From Amycolatopsis sp. FBCC-B4732 (lineage in GTDB: Bacteria > Actinomycetota > Actinomycetes > Mycobacteriales > Pseudonocardiaceae): a stretch of 64,000 nt of DNA. The DNA is taken from positions 3,062,001-3,126,000 of the forward strand of contig NZ_CP095376.1 in the NCBI RefSeq assembly GCF_023008405.1, written 5' to 3'. The notes under the pieces are model-generated. The model was not told the DNA's origin and searched no databases. It worked only from the letters and a program-made list of their open reading frames with translations. Below are positions 26,745 through 34,588 of this stretch, in pieces (within the stretch, counting starts at the first letter, position 1; each line of letters begins with the position of its first letter). The position numbers and the translations under genes are program-made.

Positions 26745-27518
26745 ATGAGCACGCCGTATGGCGGCAACGACCCACAGCAGCCCCAGTACGGGCAGCAGCC
26801 GGGCGGTGGGTACCCGCCGAGCGGCCCGCAGGAGCAGCCCCAGTGGGGCCAGCAGCAGCCGCCTTCCTACGACCCGAACCAGCAGCAGTGGGGTCAGCCG
26901 CAGCAACCCCCGCCCTATGGGCAGCAGCCGGGCGGGTACGGCCAGCAGCAGCCCCCGCAGCAGCCGCAGTGGGGCCAGCAGCCGCCGCCGTACGGGCAGC
27001 AGCAGCCGGGTGGCGGGTACCCGCAGAGCGGTCCGCAGGCCCAGCCGCAGTACGGGCAGCAGCCGGGCGGGGCGTACCCGCAGAGCGGGCCCCAGGCGCA
27101 GCCGCAGTACGGGCAGCAGCCGGGTCAGTACGACTACGGCCAGCAACAGCAGCAGTACCCCGGCGCGGGCGCGCCGGAGGGCGAGCAGCCGGCGAAGTCC
27201 AAGAAGGGCCTGCTGATCGGCGTCGTCGCGCTGGTCGTGGTGCTGGCGGTCGTCGGGGTGCTCGGGTTCGTCGCACCGGGGTTCTTCAAGACGCAGGTCT
27301 TCAACAACACCCAGATGCAGACCGACGTGCAGAAGCTGCTCACCGAGACGTACAAGATCGACGGCGTCACCGGCGTGACCTGCCCGGCCGAGCAGAAGGT
27401 CGAGGACGGCGCGAAGTTCGACTGCACCGCCACGATCGCGGGCAAGCCGCAGCAGGTGCAGATCACGGTCAAGGGTACGGGCGGGAACTACGAGGTTTCC
27501 CCGCCCGCCACCAAGTAG
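26745..27518 (+). CDS. Pro/Gln-rich membrane protein with C-terminal DUF4333-like domain
   Basis: A 257-residue protein with three parts: residues 1 to about 150 are a low-complexity Pro/Gln/Gly/Tyr-rich cytoplasmic tail, then one transmembrane helix (LLIGVVALVVVLAVVGVLGFV), then an external domain of about 85 residues with two Cys (VTCPAEQ, FDCTATI) that resembles DUF4333. It matches the position of Rv2091c after helY in mycobacteria. The tail contains an almost perfect 57-bp tandem duplication. ATG 26745 follows a GGAGG-like site. The function is unknown; similar tails anchor proteins at the growing envelope. Confidence 0.85.
   Translation: MSTPYGGNDPQQPQYGQQPGGGYPPSGPQEQPQWGQQQPPSYDPNQQQWGQPQQPPPYGQQPGGYGQQQPPQQPQWGQQPPPYGQQQPGGGYPQSGPQAQPQYGQQPGGAYPQSGPQAQPQYGQQPGQYDYGQQQQQYPGAGAPEGEQPAKSKKGLLIGVVALVVVLAVVGVLGFVAPGFFKTQVFNNTQMQTDVQKLLTETYKIDGVTGVTCPAEQKVEDGAKFDCTATIAGKPQQVQITVKGTGGNYEVSPPATK
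27018..27125 (+). repeat. 57-bp in-frame tandem duplication
   Basis: Two adjacent copies (27018-27074 and 27075-27125, second shortened) encode YPQSGPQAQPQYGQQPGGA, differing by a few silent bases. It lies inside the Pro/Gln-rich tail and probably changes length by replication slippage. Confidence 0.85.
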
Positions 27519-27528
27519 TTCGCGAGGA

Positions 27529-27560
27529 GTCCGGCCGCCGGGGAATTCCGGTGGCCGGAC
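27529..27560 (+). terminator. Hairpin terminator after the DUF4333-like gene
   Basis: GTCCGGCCGCCGG pairs with CCGGTGGCCGGAC (one G-U) around GGAATT, followed by TTCGTCGTTT. The T-bearing tail makes it one of the more canonical terminators in the window. Confidence 0.85.
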
Positions 27561-27587
27561 TTCGTCGTTTCCGGAGATGATCCGGGG

Positions 27588-28790
27588 ATGAGCGACTTCG
27601 AGATCCGGACGCTGCGCACGGAAGAGCACCGCGCCGCGAGCGATCTGTTCCGGGACACCGTGCACGTCCGCCCGGCCTCCGACGCGGAGTGGGAGCGCTC
27701 CGGTCTGGCCTACCAGCCCGGTGGGGCGATCGGCGCGTTCGACCCGGAGCTCGTCGGCACGGCCCGGTTCTTCGACGCCGAGCTGACCGTTCCGGGTGGG
27801 GCGCGGGTGCCGATGGCCGGCGTCACCGGTGTCGGGGTCCGCGCCGACCGGACCCGCCGTGGCGTGCTGCGCGCGCTGATGGCGGCGCAGCTGGAGGAGT
27901 TCGCCGCGCGCGGAGTGGTGTGCGCGAACCTGCTGGCTTCCGAAGCCGCCATCTACGGCCGGTTCGGGTACGGCCTGGCGACGCGCAACCGCACTTACCG
28001 CGTCGACCGGTCACGGGCCCGGCTGCGGGCCGACGCCCCGGTCGGCGGCGAGATCGAGCTGCTGGACGCCGATCGGGCCTGGGAGCTCCTGCCCGGTGTC
28101 TACGACCGCATCGGGCGCCGGCCGGGGATGATGTCCCGGCCCGAGGTGCTGTGGCGCCTCTACGAGGCCCAGTGCCGGCGCCGCAGCGTGCCGATGAAGG
28201 CAGTGGTGCACCACGGTCCCGACGGGCCGGACGGGTTCGCGACCTACTTCGTCGAAGGGCTGGAAGCGCACCCGTGGACGAAGGACCTGGAGGTGCCGGA
28301 CCTGTTCGCCGCCACGCCCGCCGCGTTCGCCGGGCTGTGGCGGTTCCTGCTCGGCGTGGACCTGGTGGACCGGATCGTCGCCGAGGAGCGGCCGCTCGAC
28401 GAGCCGATCGAACTGCTGCTGGCCGACCACCGCCTGCTGAGCGACGACCGGATCGGCGACGAGCACTGGATCCGGCTCGTCGACGTCCCGAAGGCATTGG
28501 CCGCGCGGGAATACGGGGCCGCCGAGCCGGTCGCGGTCGAGGTCACCGATCCGCTGCTGCCGGCCAACAGCGGCACCTACCGGATCACCCCGGACGGCGC
28601 CGAGCGCACCGAAGAGCCCGCCGCGCTCCGGCTGGACGTCACCACGCTCGCGATGCTCTACCTCGGCACGTGGAAGGCGTCGGCGCTGGCCGGGGTGGGC
28701 CGGATCGAGGTCCGCGACCCCGCCGCGCCGGCCGCCGCGGACGTGCTGTTCGGCACACGATCGGTGCCGTGGAGCGGCTCTCACTTCTAA
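27588..28790 (+). CDS. Eis-family GNAT N-acetyltransferase, copy A
   Basis: A 400-residue acetyl-CoA-dependent N-acetyltransferase with the Eis layout: N-terminal GNAT, central GNAT-like and C-terminal SCP2-like domains. The acetyl-CoA loop is VRADRTRRGVLRAL; the general acid/base Tyr lies in EAAIYGRFGYG; the chain ends in Phe (GSHF), whose carboxylate is catalytic in Eis. Such enzymes acetylate aminoglycosides at several amines and also lysines or polyamines; the native substrate here is unknown. It is followed 42 bp later by a paralogue. Confidence 0.9.
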   Translation: MSDFEIRTLRTEEHRAASDLFRDTVHVRPASDAEWERSGLAYQPGGAIGAFDPELVGTARFFDAELTVPGGARVPMAGVTGVGVRADRTRRGVLRALMAAQLEEFAARGVVCANLLASEAAIYGRFGYGLATRNRTYRVDRSRARLRADAPVGGEIELLDADRAWELLPGVYDRIGRRPGMMSRPEVLWRLYEAQCRRRSVPMKAVVHHGPDGPDGFATYFVEGLEAHPWTKDLEVPDLFAATPAAFAGLWRFLLGVDLVDRIVAEERPLDEPIELLLADHRLLSDDRIGDEHWIRLVDVPKALAAREYGAAEPVAVEVTDPLLPANSGTYRITPDGAERTEEPAALRLDVTTLAMLYLGTWKASALAGVGRIEVRDPAAPAAADVLFGTRSVPWSGSHF

Positions 28791-28832
28791 AACGGGGTGC
28801 CGTGGCTGGGGCCGGGCGGCAAGATCGGCGGC

Positions 28833-30047
28833 ATGACCGCCTTCGACGTCCGCCCCATCACCGAGGACGAGCGCCGCGGTGCGTTCGACCTGCTCGGCCG
28901 CTCACTGCACAGCAACCGCGTCAGCGACGAGCTGTGGTCCCGCTTCGGGGTTTCGTGGCCGGCCGCGCACAAGTTCGGCGCGTTCGACGGCGACACCATG
29001 ATCGGGATCGCCAGTTCCTTCGACACCGATCTCACCGTGCCCGGCGGCCGCGCGCTGCCGGCCGCCGCGGTCGACGGAGTCGGGGTCCGCGCCGACCGCA
29101 CCCGCCGCGGCGTGCTGACCGAGCTGATGCGCGTCCAGCTGGCCGACGTCGCCGCGCGCGGGCTGCCGCTGGCGATCCTGCACGCGAGCGAGCCGACGAT
29201 CTACGGCCGCTTCGGCTACGGCTCGGCCGCGCTGGGCAAGACGGTCCGGGTGGCGCGGCCCGCCGCCCGGCTGCACGAGCGCGTCCCGCTGCGCGGCGAC
29301 GTCCGGATGCTGACGCCGGACGAGGCCGTATCGGAGATTTCCGGGCTGTACCGGCGGATCGCGCGCCGCCCGGGCACGATCGCCCGCCCGCCGCTGTGGT
29401 GGCCGGTGATGCACGACCGGCTCACCGGCGCGGACGGCGACCACGTCGTGGCCGTCCACAGTGGACCGGGCGGGGACGATGGCTTCGTCGTCTACGAGAC
29501 CGTGAGCCGCCGTTCCCTGGACACGCCGGACGAGGGCGCGGTGCTGAAGGTCCGCGACCTGCACGCCGACGGTCCGGCCGCGCTGGCGGGTCTCTGGCGG
29601 TTCCTGTTGTCGGTCGACCTGGTGTCCGCGGTGCACGCCCGTCACCGCCCGGTGGACGAGCCGCTGCCGGCGATGCTGGCCGACCACCGGCACGCGGCCA
29701 CCCTCGCCGTCGAGGACGACCTGTGGCTGCGGCCGGTCGACGTCGAGGCGGCGCTGGCGGCCCGGACGTACCGGGCGGCCGGCCCGGTGGTGCTCGCGGT
29801 GACCGACCGCCTGCTGCCCGCCAACACCGGCCGCTACGAGATCGGCCCGGAGGGCGCCCGGCGGACCGGGGCCGCCGCGGACCTGACCCTCGACGTCGAC
29901 AGCCTCGGCATGCTGTACCTGGGGGAGTGGAGCGCCACGGCCCTGGTGCAGGCGGGCCGCGTCGAGGTCGCGGACCCGGCCGCGGTGGCGCGCGCGGACG
30001 AGCTGTTCACGACGATTGCCGCACCGTGGTGCGGCACGCACTTCTAG
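28833..30047 (+). CDS. Eis-family GNAT N-acetyltransferase, copy B
   Basis: A 404-residue paralogue of the gene just upstream, with the same three-domain plan: VRADRTRRGVLTEL for acetyl-CoA, EPTIYGRFGYGSAA with the catalytic Tyr, and a terminal Phe in CGTHF. The two proteins are clearly related yet diverged along their length, so the duplication is old or the copies arrived separately. The ATG 28833 is chosen over an open extension to 28797 because the family starts within a few residues of the first strand (FDVRPIT). Its stop overlaps that of the convergent exonuclease gene by 4 bp. Confidence 0.9.
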   Translation: MTAFDVRPITEDERRGAFDLLGRSLHSNRVSDELWSRFGVSWPAAHKFGAFDGDTMIGIASSFDTDLTVPGGRALPAAAVDGVGVRADRTRRGVLTELMRVQLADVAARGLPLAILHASEPTIYGRFGYGSAALGKTVRVARPAARLHERVPLRGDVRMLTPDEAVSEISGLYRRIARRPGTIARPPLWWPVMHDRLTGADGDHVVAVHSGPGGDDGFVVYETVSRRSLDTPDEGAVLKVRDLHADGPAALAGLWRFLLSVDLVSAVHARHRPVDEPLPAMLADHRHAATLAVEDDLWLRPVDVEAALAARTYRAAGPVVLAVTDRLLPANTGRYEIGPEGARRTGAAADLTLDVDSLGMLYLGEWSATALVQAGRVEVADPAAVARADELFTTIAAPWCGTHF

Positions 30048-30988
30048 GCGCCGGGGAGGGCCTTGAGGAGCCGCTCGACCGAGTTGCCGAGGTTCCACCG
30101 CTCGGCCAGCTCGGCGACCCGCTCGGGGTCGGCCGGCACCGCCGGCACGGTGTCGGGACGGGACTGCTCGACCGGCGCGTCGACCGCGACCCGCACCACG
30201 GTGGGCGCGACCGCGAGGTAGCCGGCGGCGTCGGAGAGCCGCAGCCGGGTCTTGAGCGGGACGCGGGAATCCCCGGCCGCCGACGCTTCGAGCAGCGCGT
30301 CCAGCGAGCCGAACTGCGTGATCAGCTTGGCCGCGGTCTTCTCGCCGATCCCGGCGACGCCGGGCAGCCCGTCGGAGGGGTCGCCGCGCATCATCGACAT
30401 GTCCGCGTACGCCGGCCCGGCGGTTTCGAGGGGGAGGCTGTAGCGCTCGGCGATCTCGGCCGGCCCGAGCACCTCGGCCTTGGCCCAGCCCTTGCCGACG
30501 TAGATCACCGACGCGGGCGACGGCTCGGCGCGCACCAGCTGGAAGAGGTCGCGGTCGCCGGTGATCACCTCGACCGGGATGGTCTTCTCGCGGGTGGCCA
30601 GCGCGCCGATGACGTCGTCGGCCTCGTAGCCTGCCGCTTCCGCGGTCGCGAACCCGAACGCCTCGAGGAGGTCGAGGATGATCGGCACCTGCGGGGTGAG
30701 CGTGTCGGGCACCTCTTCGACGTCCGGGCCGCCGCCGGTCTCCTCGGCCACCCGGTGCGCCTTGTAGCTGGGGAGCAGGTCGGTCCGGAACTTCGGCCGC
30801 CAGTCCGCGTCCAGGCAGCACACGAGCCGCGCGGGCCGCCGGTCGGTGAGGATCCGCGCGATCGTGTCGGCGAACCCGCGCACGGCGTTGACCTGCGTCC
30901 CGTCCGCGGCGCGCATCGAATCGGGCAGGGCGAAGAACGAACGGAAGTACAGGCTCGCGGAGTCGAGCAGGGCAAGGGATCCGGTCAC
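30044..30988 (-). CDS. 5'-3' exonuclease (FEN-like)
   Basis: A 314-residue stand-alone nuclease related to the 5'-nuclease domain of DNA polymerase I. Metal-binding acids include Asp in LLDSASLYFRS, LDADWRPKFR, EADDVIGAL and GDRDLFQLV, and the helix-3-turn-helix is GDPSDGLPGVAGIGEKTAAK. It would remove RNA primers or flaps. GTG 30988 is used because the segment VTGSLALLDSASLY is where the conserved fold begins. It occupies the place of Rv2090 next to pepE in mycobacteria but is divergent from it here. Confidence 0.92.
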   Translation of the reverse strand: MTGSLALLDSASLYFRSFFALPDSMRAADGTQVNAVRGFADTIARILTDRRPARLVCCLDADWRPKFRTDLLPSYKAHRVAEETGGGPDVEEVPDTLTPQVPIILDLLEAFGFATAEAAGYEADDVIGALATREKTIPVEVITGDRDLFQLVRAEPSPASVIYVGKGWAKAEVLGPAEIAERYSLPLETAGPAYADMSMMRGDPSDGLPGVAGIGEKTAAKLITQFGSLDALLEASAAGDSRVPLKTRLRLSDAAGYLAVAPTVVRVAVDAPVEQSRPDTVPAVPADPERVAELAERWNLGNSVERLLKALPGA

Positions 30989-31181
30989 CCGCACAGCCTC
31001 CCACGCCCGGCGACCACCCGGTGCGCACGACGCACCCCGCCGCCGTGAAACCCGGAAGGGGCACCCCTCATGACCGTCGCGGCCGCGGGGGAGGGGAGTG
31101 GTGGTGCACCGGGCCGGGTGACGCACCTCGCGGCCCGGCATGTCGCGGCCCCAGGCCGTCCGGCCGGTGGTGCGGCCCGGC

Positions 31182-31187
31182 TAGGCT
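31182..31187 (+). promoter_or_regulatory. -10-like hexamer before the M24 peptidase gene
   Basis: TAGGCT ends 7 nt before ATG 31195, identical in sequence and spacing to the hexamer before pafB. Confidence 0.5.
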
Positions 31188-31194
31188 CGCCCTC

Positions 31195-32337
31195 ATGTCG
31201 CGCCGATCCCTCCACACGCCAGCCCCCGACGCCGCCGCCCTCCGCGCTCGCCTGGACCGCGCCCGCACCGCCGCGGCCGCCGCCGGCACCGATGCCCTGC
31301 TGATCGCGCCCGGCTCCGACCTGCGGTACCTGCTCGGGCAGGCCGGTGGTTCGTTCGAGCGGCTCACCACCCTCGTCGTCCCCGCCGACGGCACGCCGGC
31401 GCTCGTCGTCCCGAAGCTGGAGGCGCCCGGGTACGCCGACGTCCCCACCGACGAGCTCGGCGTCGAGCTGCTCACCTGGGTGGACGGCGACGACCCGTAC
31501 AAGCTGGTCGCCGACCGGCTCGGCAAGCCCGGCCGCGTCGCGGTCAGCGACTTCACCCCGGCGCTGCACGTGCTGGCGCTGCGGTCCGCGCTCGGCGAGG
31601 CCGAGCAGACGCTGGCCGGCCCGGTCGTGCGCGAGCTGCGGATGCGCAAGGACGCCGCCGAGATCGCGTCGCTGCGAGAGGCCGGCGCCGCGATCGACCG
31701 CGTGCACGCCCGCGTCCACGAGTGGCTGCGCCCCGGGCGCACCGAGGCCGAGGTCGGCGCCGACATCGCCGCGGCCATCGTCGAGGAGGGGCACGTCCAG
31801 GCGGACTTCGTGATCGTCGGCTCGGGTCCGAACGGCGCCAGCCCGCACCACGACGTCTCCGACCGCGTCATCGAGAAGGGTGACGTCGTGGTCGTCGACA
31901 TCGGCGGCCCGCTGCCGGCCGGCTACAACTCCGACTCCACCCGCACCTACGCCGTCGGCACGCCGCGCGACGCCGACGTGGCCGAGACGTACGCGGTGCT
32001 GCAGCGCGCCCAGGCCGCCGCGGTGGCCGCGGTCAAGCCGGGCGTCACCGCCGAGGCCGTCGACGCCGCCGCGCGCGAGGTCATCGCCGAGGCCGGGTTC
32101 GGCGAGTACTTCATCCACCGCACCGGCCACGGCATCGGCCTCGACGTGCACGAGGAGCCGTACATCATCGCCGGCAACGCGCTGCCGCTGGAGCCGGGCA
32201 TGGCCTTCAGCGTCGAGCCGGGCATCTACCAGCCGGACCGCTGGGGCGCCCGGATCGAGGACATCGTCATCGTCACCGAAAACGGCGTCGAGCCGGTCAA
32301 CAACCAGCCGCACGAGCTCGTCGTGCTGGACGCATGA
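31195..32337 (+). CDS. pepE: M24-family Xaa-Pro aminopeptidase/dipeptidase (PepE/PepQ-like)
   Basis: A 380-residue metallopeptidase of the pita-bread fold that removes a residue before proline. The two-metal ligands are visible: Asp in VVVDIGGPL, Asp in NSDSTRTY, His in GHGIGLDVHEE, Glu in SVEPGIYQ and Glu in ARIEDIV. Its neighbours match mycobacterial pepE (Rv2089c). The ATG 31195 is set by the leaderless-type hexamer; its last bases form an ATGA overlap with the Lrp regulator gene, so the two are coupled. Confidence 0.93.
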   Translation: MSRRSLHTPAPDAAALRARLDRARTAAAAAGTDALLIAPGSDLRYLLGQAGGSFERLTTLVVPADGTPALVVPKLEAPGYADVPTDELGVELLTWVDGDDPYKLVADRLGKPGRVAVSDFTPALHVLALRSALGEAEQTLAGPVVRELRMRKDAAEIASLREAGAAIDRVHARVHEWLRPGRTEAEVGADIAAAIVEEGHVQADFVIVGSGPNGASPHHDVSDRVIEKGDVVVVDIGGPLPAGYNSDSTRTYAVGTPRDADVAETYAVLQRAQAAAVAAVKPGVTAEAVDAAAREVIAEAGFGEYFIHRTGHGIGLDVHEEPYIIAGNALPLEPGMAFSVEPGIYQPDRWGARIEDIVIVTENGVEPVNNQPHELVVLDA

Positions 32338-32789
32338 CGGTCGGCGGGCTGGAGCCGCTGGACCAGTCGATCGTCCAGGAGCTCGCGGCCGACGGGCGGC
32401 GCAGCTTCACCGACCTCGCCGAGCGGGTCGGGCTGTCGGTGTCGGCGGTGCACCAGCGGGTGCGCCGCCTCGAGCAGCGCGGGGTCATCCTCGGCTACAC
32501 CGCGCGGCTCGACGGCGAGCAGATCGGCCTGCCCCTGACGGCGCTGATCTCGCTGACGCCCAACGACCCGGGTGCGCCGGACGACTACCCGCAGCGGATC
32601 CAGCACATCAAGGAGATCGAGTCGTGCTACTCGGTGGCCGGCGACGAGTCCTACATCCTGCTGGTGCGCGTCCAGTCGCCGCTGGCGCTGGAGGACCTGC
32701 TGCGCCGGATCCGCGAGGCCGCGAAGGTGTCGACGAGGACCACGGTGGTGCTCTCTACGCCGTTCGAGGGACGTTCGCCGACGTTCTGA
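32334..32789 (+). CDS. Lrp/AsnC-family transcriptional regulator
   Basis: A 151-residue protein with an N-terminal HTH (SFTDLAERVGLSVSAVHQRV) and the RAM ligand-binding domain (LTALISLTP, IKEIESCYSVAGDESYILL). Members sense amino acids and oligomerise as octamers. The ATGA overlap with the peptidase gene suggests it senses a product of peptide turnover, which is inference. No separate promoter is evident. Confidence 0.93.
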   Translation: MTVGGLEPLDQSIVQELAADGRRSFTDLAERVGLSVSAVHQRVRRLEQRGVILGYTARLDGEQIGLPLTALISLTPNDPGAPDDYPQRIQHIKEIESCYSVAGDESYILLVRVQSPLALEDLLRRIREAAKVSTRTTVVLSTPFEGRSPTF

Positions 32790-32822
32790 CGCCGGTGGTC
32801 CGCCCGGTGACCGGAGCACTGG

Positions 32823-32828
32823 TACGGT
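32823..32828 (+). promoter_or_regulatory. -10-like hexamer before the RHH gene
   Basis: TACGGT ends 7 nt before ATG 32836; the gap contains AAAAGG, which is too close to the start to be a standard ribosome site. Confidence 0.45.
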
Positions 32829-32835
32829 AAAAGGT

Positions 32836-33060
32836 ATGGCAACACGTAAGGTCACTCTTTCGCTGGACAGCGGCGCGCTGGAATTCGCCGAACGAGCCGC
32901 GAAAGCCCACGGAATCTCGGTCTCGTCCTGGCTGTCGAAGGCGGCCAGGCGCGAGGCGGTTCGCACGGGTTACACCCCGCGGAAGCCGGAGCCGGCCGTC
33001 GCGGAATCGGACGAGGCCGAGCGCACCGCGGCGGAAAAGGATCTGCGTGCGCAGGGGTGA
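32836..33060 (+). CDS. Ribbon-helix-helix-type antitoxin candidate
   Basis: A 74-residue protein with the N-terminal strand KVTLSLDSGALEFAERAA and the helix pair KAHGISVSSWLSKAARREAV, the expected ribbon-helix-helix fold of type II antitoxins, followed by a charged, probably disordered tail that could wrap the toxin. It overlaps the start of the MazF-like gene by 14 bp, the usual antitoxin-first order with translational coupling. The overlap and order, more than sequence identity, support the call. Confidence 0.75.
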   Translation: MATRKVTLSLDSGALEFAERAAKAHGISVSSWLSKAARREAVRTGYTPRKPEPAVAESDEAERTAAEKDLRAQG

Positions 33061-33346
33061 AGTCTGGACGTACCACCCCCCGACCGAACCGGCCCGGCAG
33101 CGCACGGTCGTGCTGCTGTCCTCGGACGGGGTGAACGAGTCCGAGCGCCCCTGGCTGCTCGGCACCGAACTGCTCGAGCGCGACCCGCAGGACATCCTCG
33201 GCGTCGCGATCGACGCGCGCTACTGGGTGTCGACGCTCAACCTGACCAGGCTGTACCGGCCTTGGTTCGACGAGCGGATCGCCGAGATCGACCTGGACGT
33301 CCAGGAGCGCATCGACATCGCCCTGCGAGCTGCTCTCGATCTTTGA
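33047..33346 (+). CDS. MazF/PemK-like toxin candidate
   Basis: A 99-residue protein opening MRRGEVWTYHPP, the hallmark first strand of MazF/PemK endoribonucleases (RRGEVW), then QRTVVLLSSDGVN, the second-strand position. The C-terminal half (STLNLTRLYRPWFDERIAEI) diverges from well-studied MazF, so activity on RNA is uncertain. The GTG start at 33047 overlaps the antitoxin gene by 14 bp. Its TGA is followed at once by copy 3 of the 21-bp repeat. Confidence 0.7.
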   Translation: MRRGEVWTYHPPTEPARQRTVVLLSSDGVNESERPWLLGTELLERDPQDILGVAIDARYWVSTLNLTRLYRPWFDERIAEIDLDVQERIDIALRAALDL

Positions 33347-33367
33347 GTGTATAACGCCCTATACCGC
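33347..33367. repeat. 21-bp repeat, copy 3
   Basis: Exact copy beginning with the base after the MazF-like stop codon and lying between convergent genes, core 33349-33364. There is no gene start nearby, so this copy does not fit a simple promoter role. Confidence 0.7.
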
Positions 33368-33428
33368 CTGGTGAAATAAAGAGCCGTCCCGGCACCGAAC
33401 CTGAATACCGGCAAAAGACCGGCAAGGC

Positions 33429-34508
33429 TCAGCGAGCCACGACCTCCGGGGCCGAGTGCAGTTTCCCGTCGGCACCGGCGAGGCAGGAGGCGTTCCCTTC
33501 GCCGGCCGCGATGAACTCCGTGACGCAGCCGGCGATCGCGGCGTGCCCGGCGGCGTTGGGGTGGAACGATTCCTGCAGTGCGTGCCCGGCGCGGTCGGCT
33601 CGGCCGAGGTCGGCCAGCTGCAGGGTCAGGCGGGTGAACCACTCGGTCGCCGGGTTGGCGCCGCCGCTGCAGGCTTCGTGCTTGACGCCGGCTTTGGCGA
33701 GGTCGAGGAAGCGCGCGCCGGTTTGCCGCGCGGCGGCTTTGAGGCCGGAGGACAGGACGCCGATCCCGGTTTGGGAGATCCAGCGGAGGTCCTCGACGCG
33801 GAACGGGCAGCCGTTGAGGCTGCGGAGGTCTTCGGGCAGGTCCGGGCCGATGGGTGCGGCGTAGGACTGCAGGACGAGCTGGTAGTCGGCGGGGACGTAG
33901 CCGGCTTGGGCGAGGACCTTCTTGACGTCGGAGACGGCGGTCGCGACCTTGGGCACCATGGCGTCCACTTTGGACTGCCAGGTCTGCTTGAGCGCTTCGC
34001 TGCAGGGCGGGCCGCCGGGGTCGAACCAGGCTTTGAAGCATTCGGTGACCTGGTTGGAGAACTTGGGTTCGTCGTTGGCGCCGACGGCGATGACGACGGC
34101 GGCGACGCGGTGGTCCTTGACGAGGGTGGCGAGCTGCTGGGCTTGGGAGCCTTCGGTCCACTGCTTGACGTCGCCGAGCGCGACCTGTTCGGCGGGTGCG
34201 CCGGAGCAGCCGAGGTTGACGTGGGCGGTGATGCCGGGGACGGTGATCTTGTCGACGAAGGCGTTGGGCGAGCGGTGGCACCAGTTGCCGCCTTGGCCGT
34301 TGGTGGTGGCGGTGTACTGGCCGGCGCCTTCGCCGGAGACGGTGCTGTCCCCCATGGCGACGACGGTGAGTGGCCCGGTCCCGGGTGGCCCTTGACGGGG
34401 CTGGGGTTGCCCGTTCTTGCTTTCGGAGCCGAAGAAGGCGAAGGAGCCGACCAGCAGGGCCACGCAGGCGAGGACCAGTGCCCCCCAGTACCACCGAAGA
34501 CGTCGCAT
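33429..34508 (-). CDS. SGNH/GDSL-type hydrolase, membrane-anchored or secreted
   Basis: A 359-residue esterase/lipase-fold protein. One N-terminal helix (WGALVLACVALLVGSFAFF) anchors or exports it. Block I with the nucleophile is VAMGDSTVSGEG, block III is VIAVGANDEP, and the Ser-His-type block V is ESFHPNAAGHAAIAG. Six Cys residues in the mature region suggest disulfides outside the cell. Related actinobacterial SGNH enzymes deacylate lipids or cell-wall polymers; the substrate is unknown. The start ATG 34508 has TAGACT 8 nt upstream. Confidence 0.88.
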   Translation of the reverse strand: MRRLRWYWGALVLACVALLVGSFAFFGSESKNGQPQPRQGPPGTGPLTVVAMGDSTVSGEGAGQYTATTNGQGGNWCHRSPNAFVDKITVPGITAHVNLGCSGAPAEQVALGDVKQWTEGSQAQQLATLVKDHRVAAVVIAVGANDEPKFSNQVTECFKAWFDPGGPPCSEALKQTWQSKVDAMVPKVATAVSDVKKVLAQAGYVPADYQLVLQSYAAPIGPDLPEDLRSLNGCPFRVEDLRWISQTGIGVLSSGLKAAARQTGARFLDLAKAGVKHEACSGGANPATEWFTRLTLQLADLGRADRAGHALQESFHPNAAGHAAIAGCVTEFIAAGEGNASCLAGADGKLHSAPEVVAR

Positions 34509-34516
34509 CGGCGTCG

Positions 34517-34522
34517 AGTCTA
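34517..34522 (-). promoter_or_regulatory. -10-like hexamer before the SGNH hydrolase gene
   Basis: On the minus strand TAGACT ends 8 nt before ATG 34508, another leaderless-type arrangement. Confidence 0.4.
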
Positions 34523-34588
34523 CGGAGGGGGTGCCCGGCTCTCGTGAAGTGGATCAGGCCGTGCCGGGGTAGCTGCGTGGGGCAGCTG

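Noticed and set aside
27018..27125. A CRISPR-like or satellite repeat
   Set aside because: The repeat is in frame, adjacent with no spacers, and lies in a coding low-complexity tail.
27689..31048. A 1,119-residue open frame on the plus strand covering both Eis genes and beyond
   Set aside because: It overlaps well-supported genes in another frame, is Arg/Pro-rich with no recognisable domain, and reflects the G+C bias of the third codon position.
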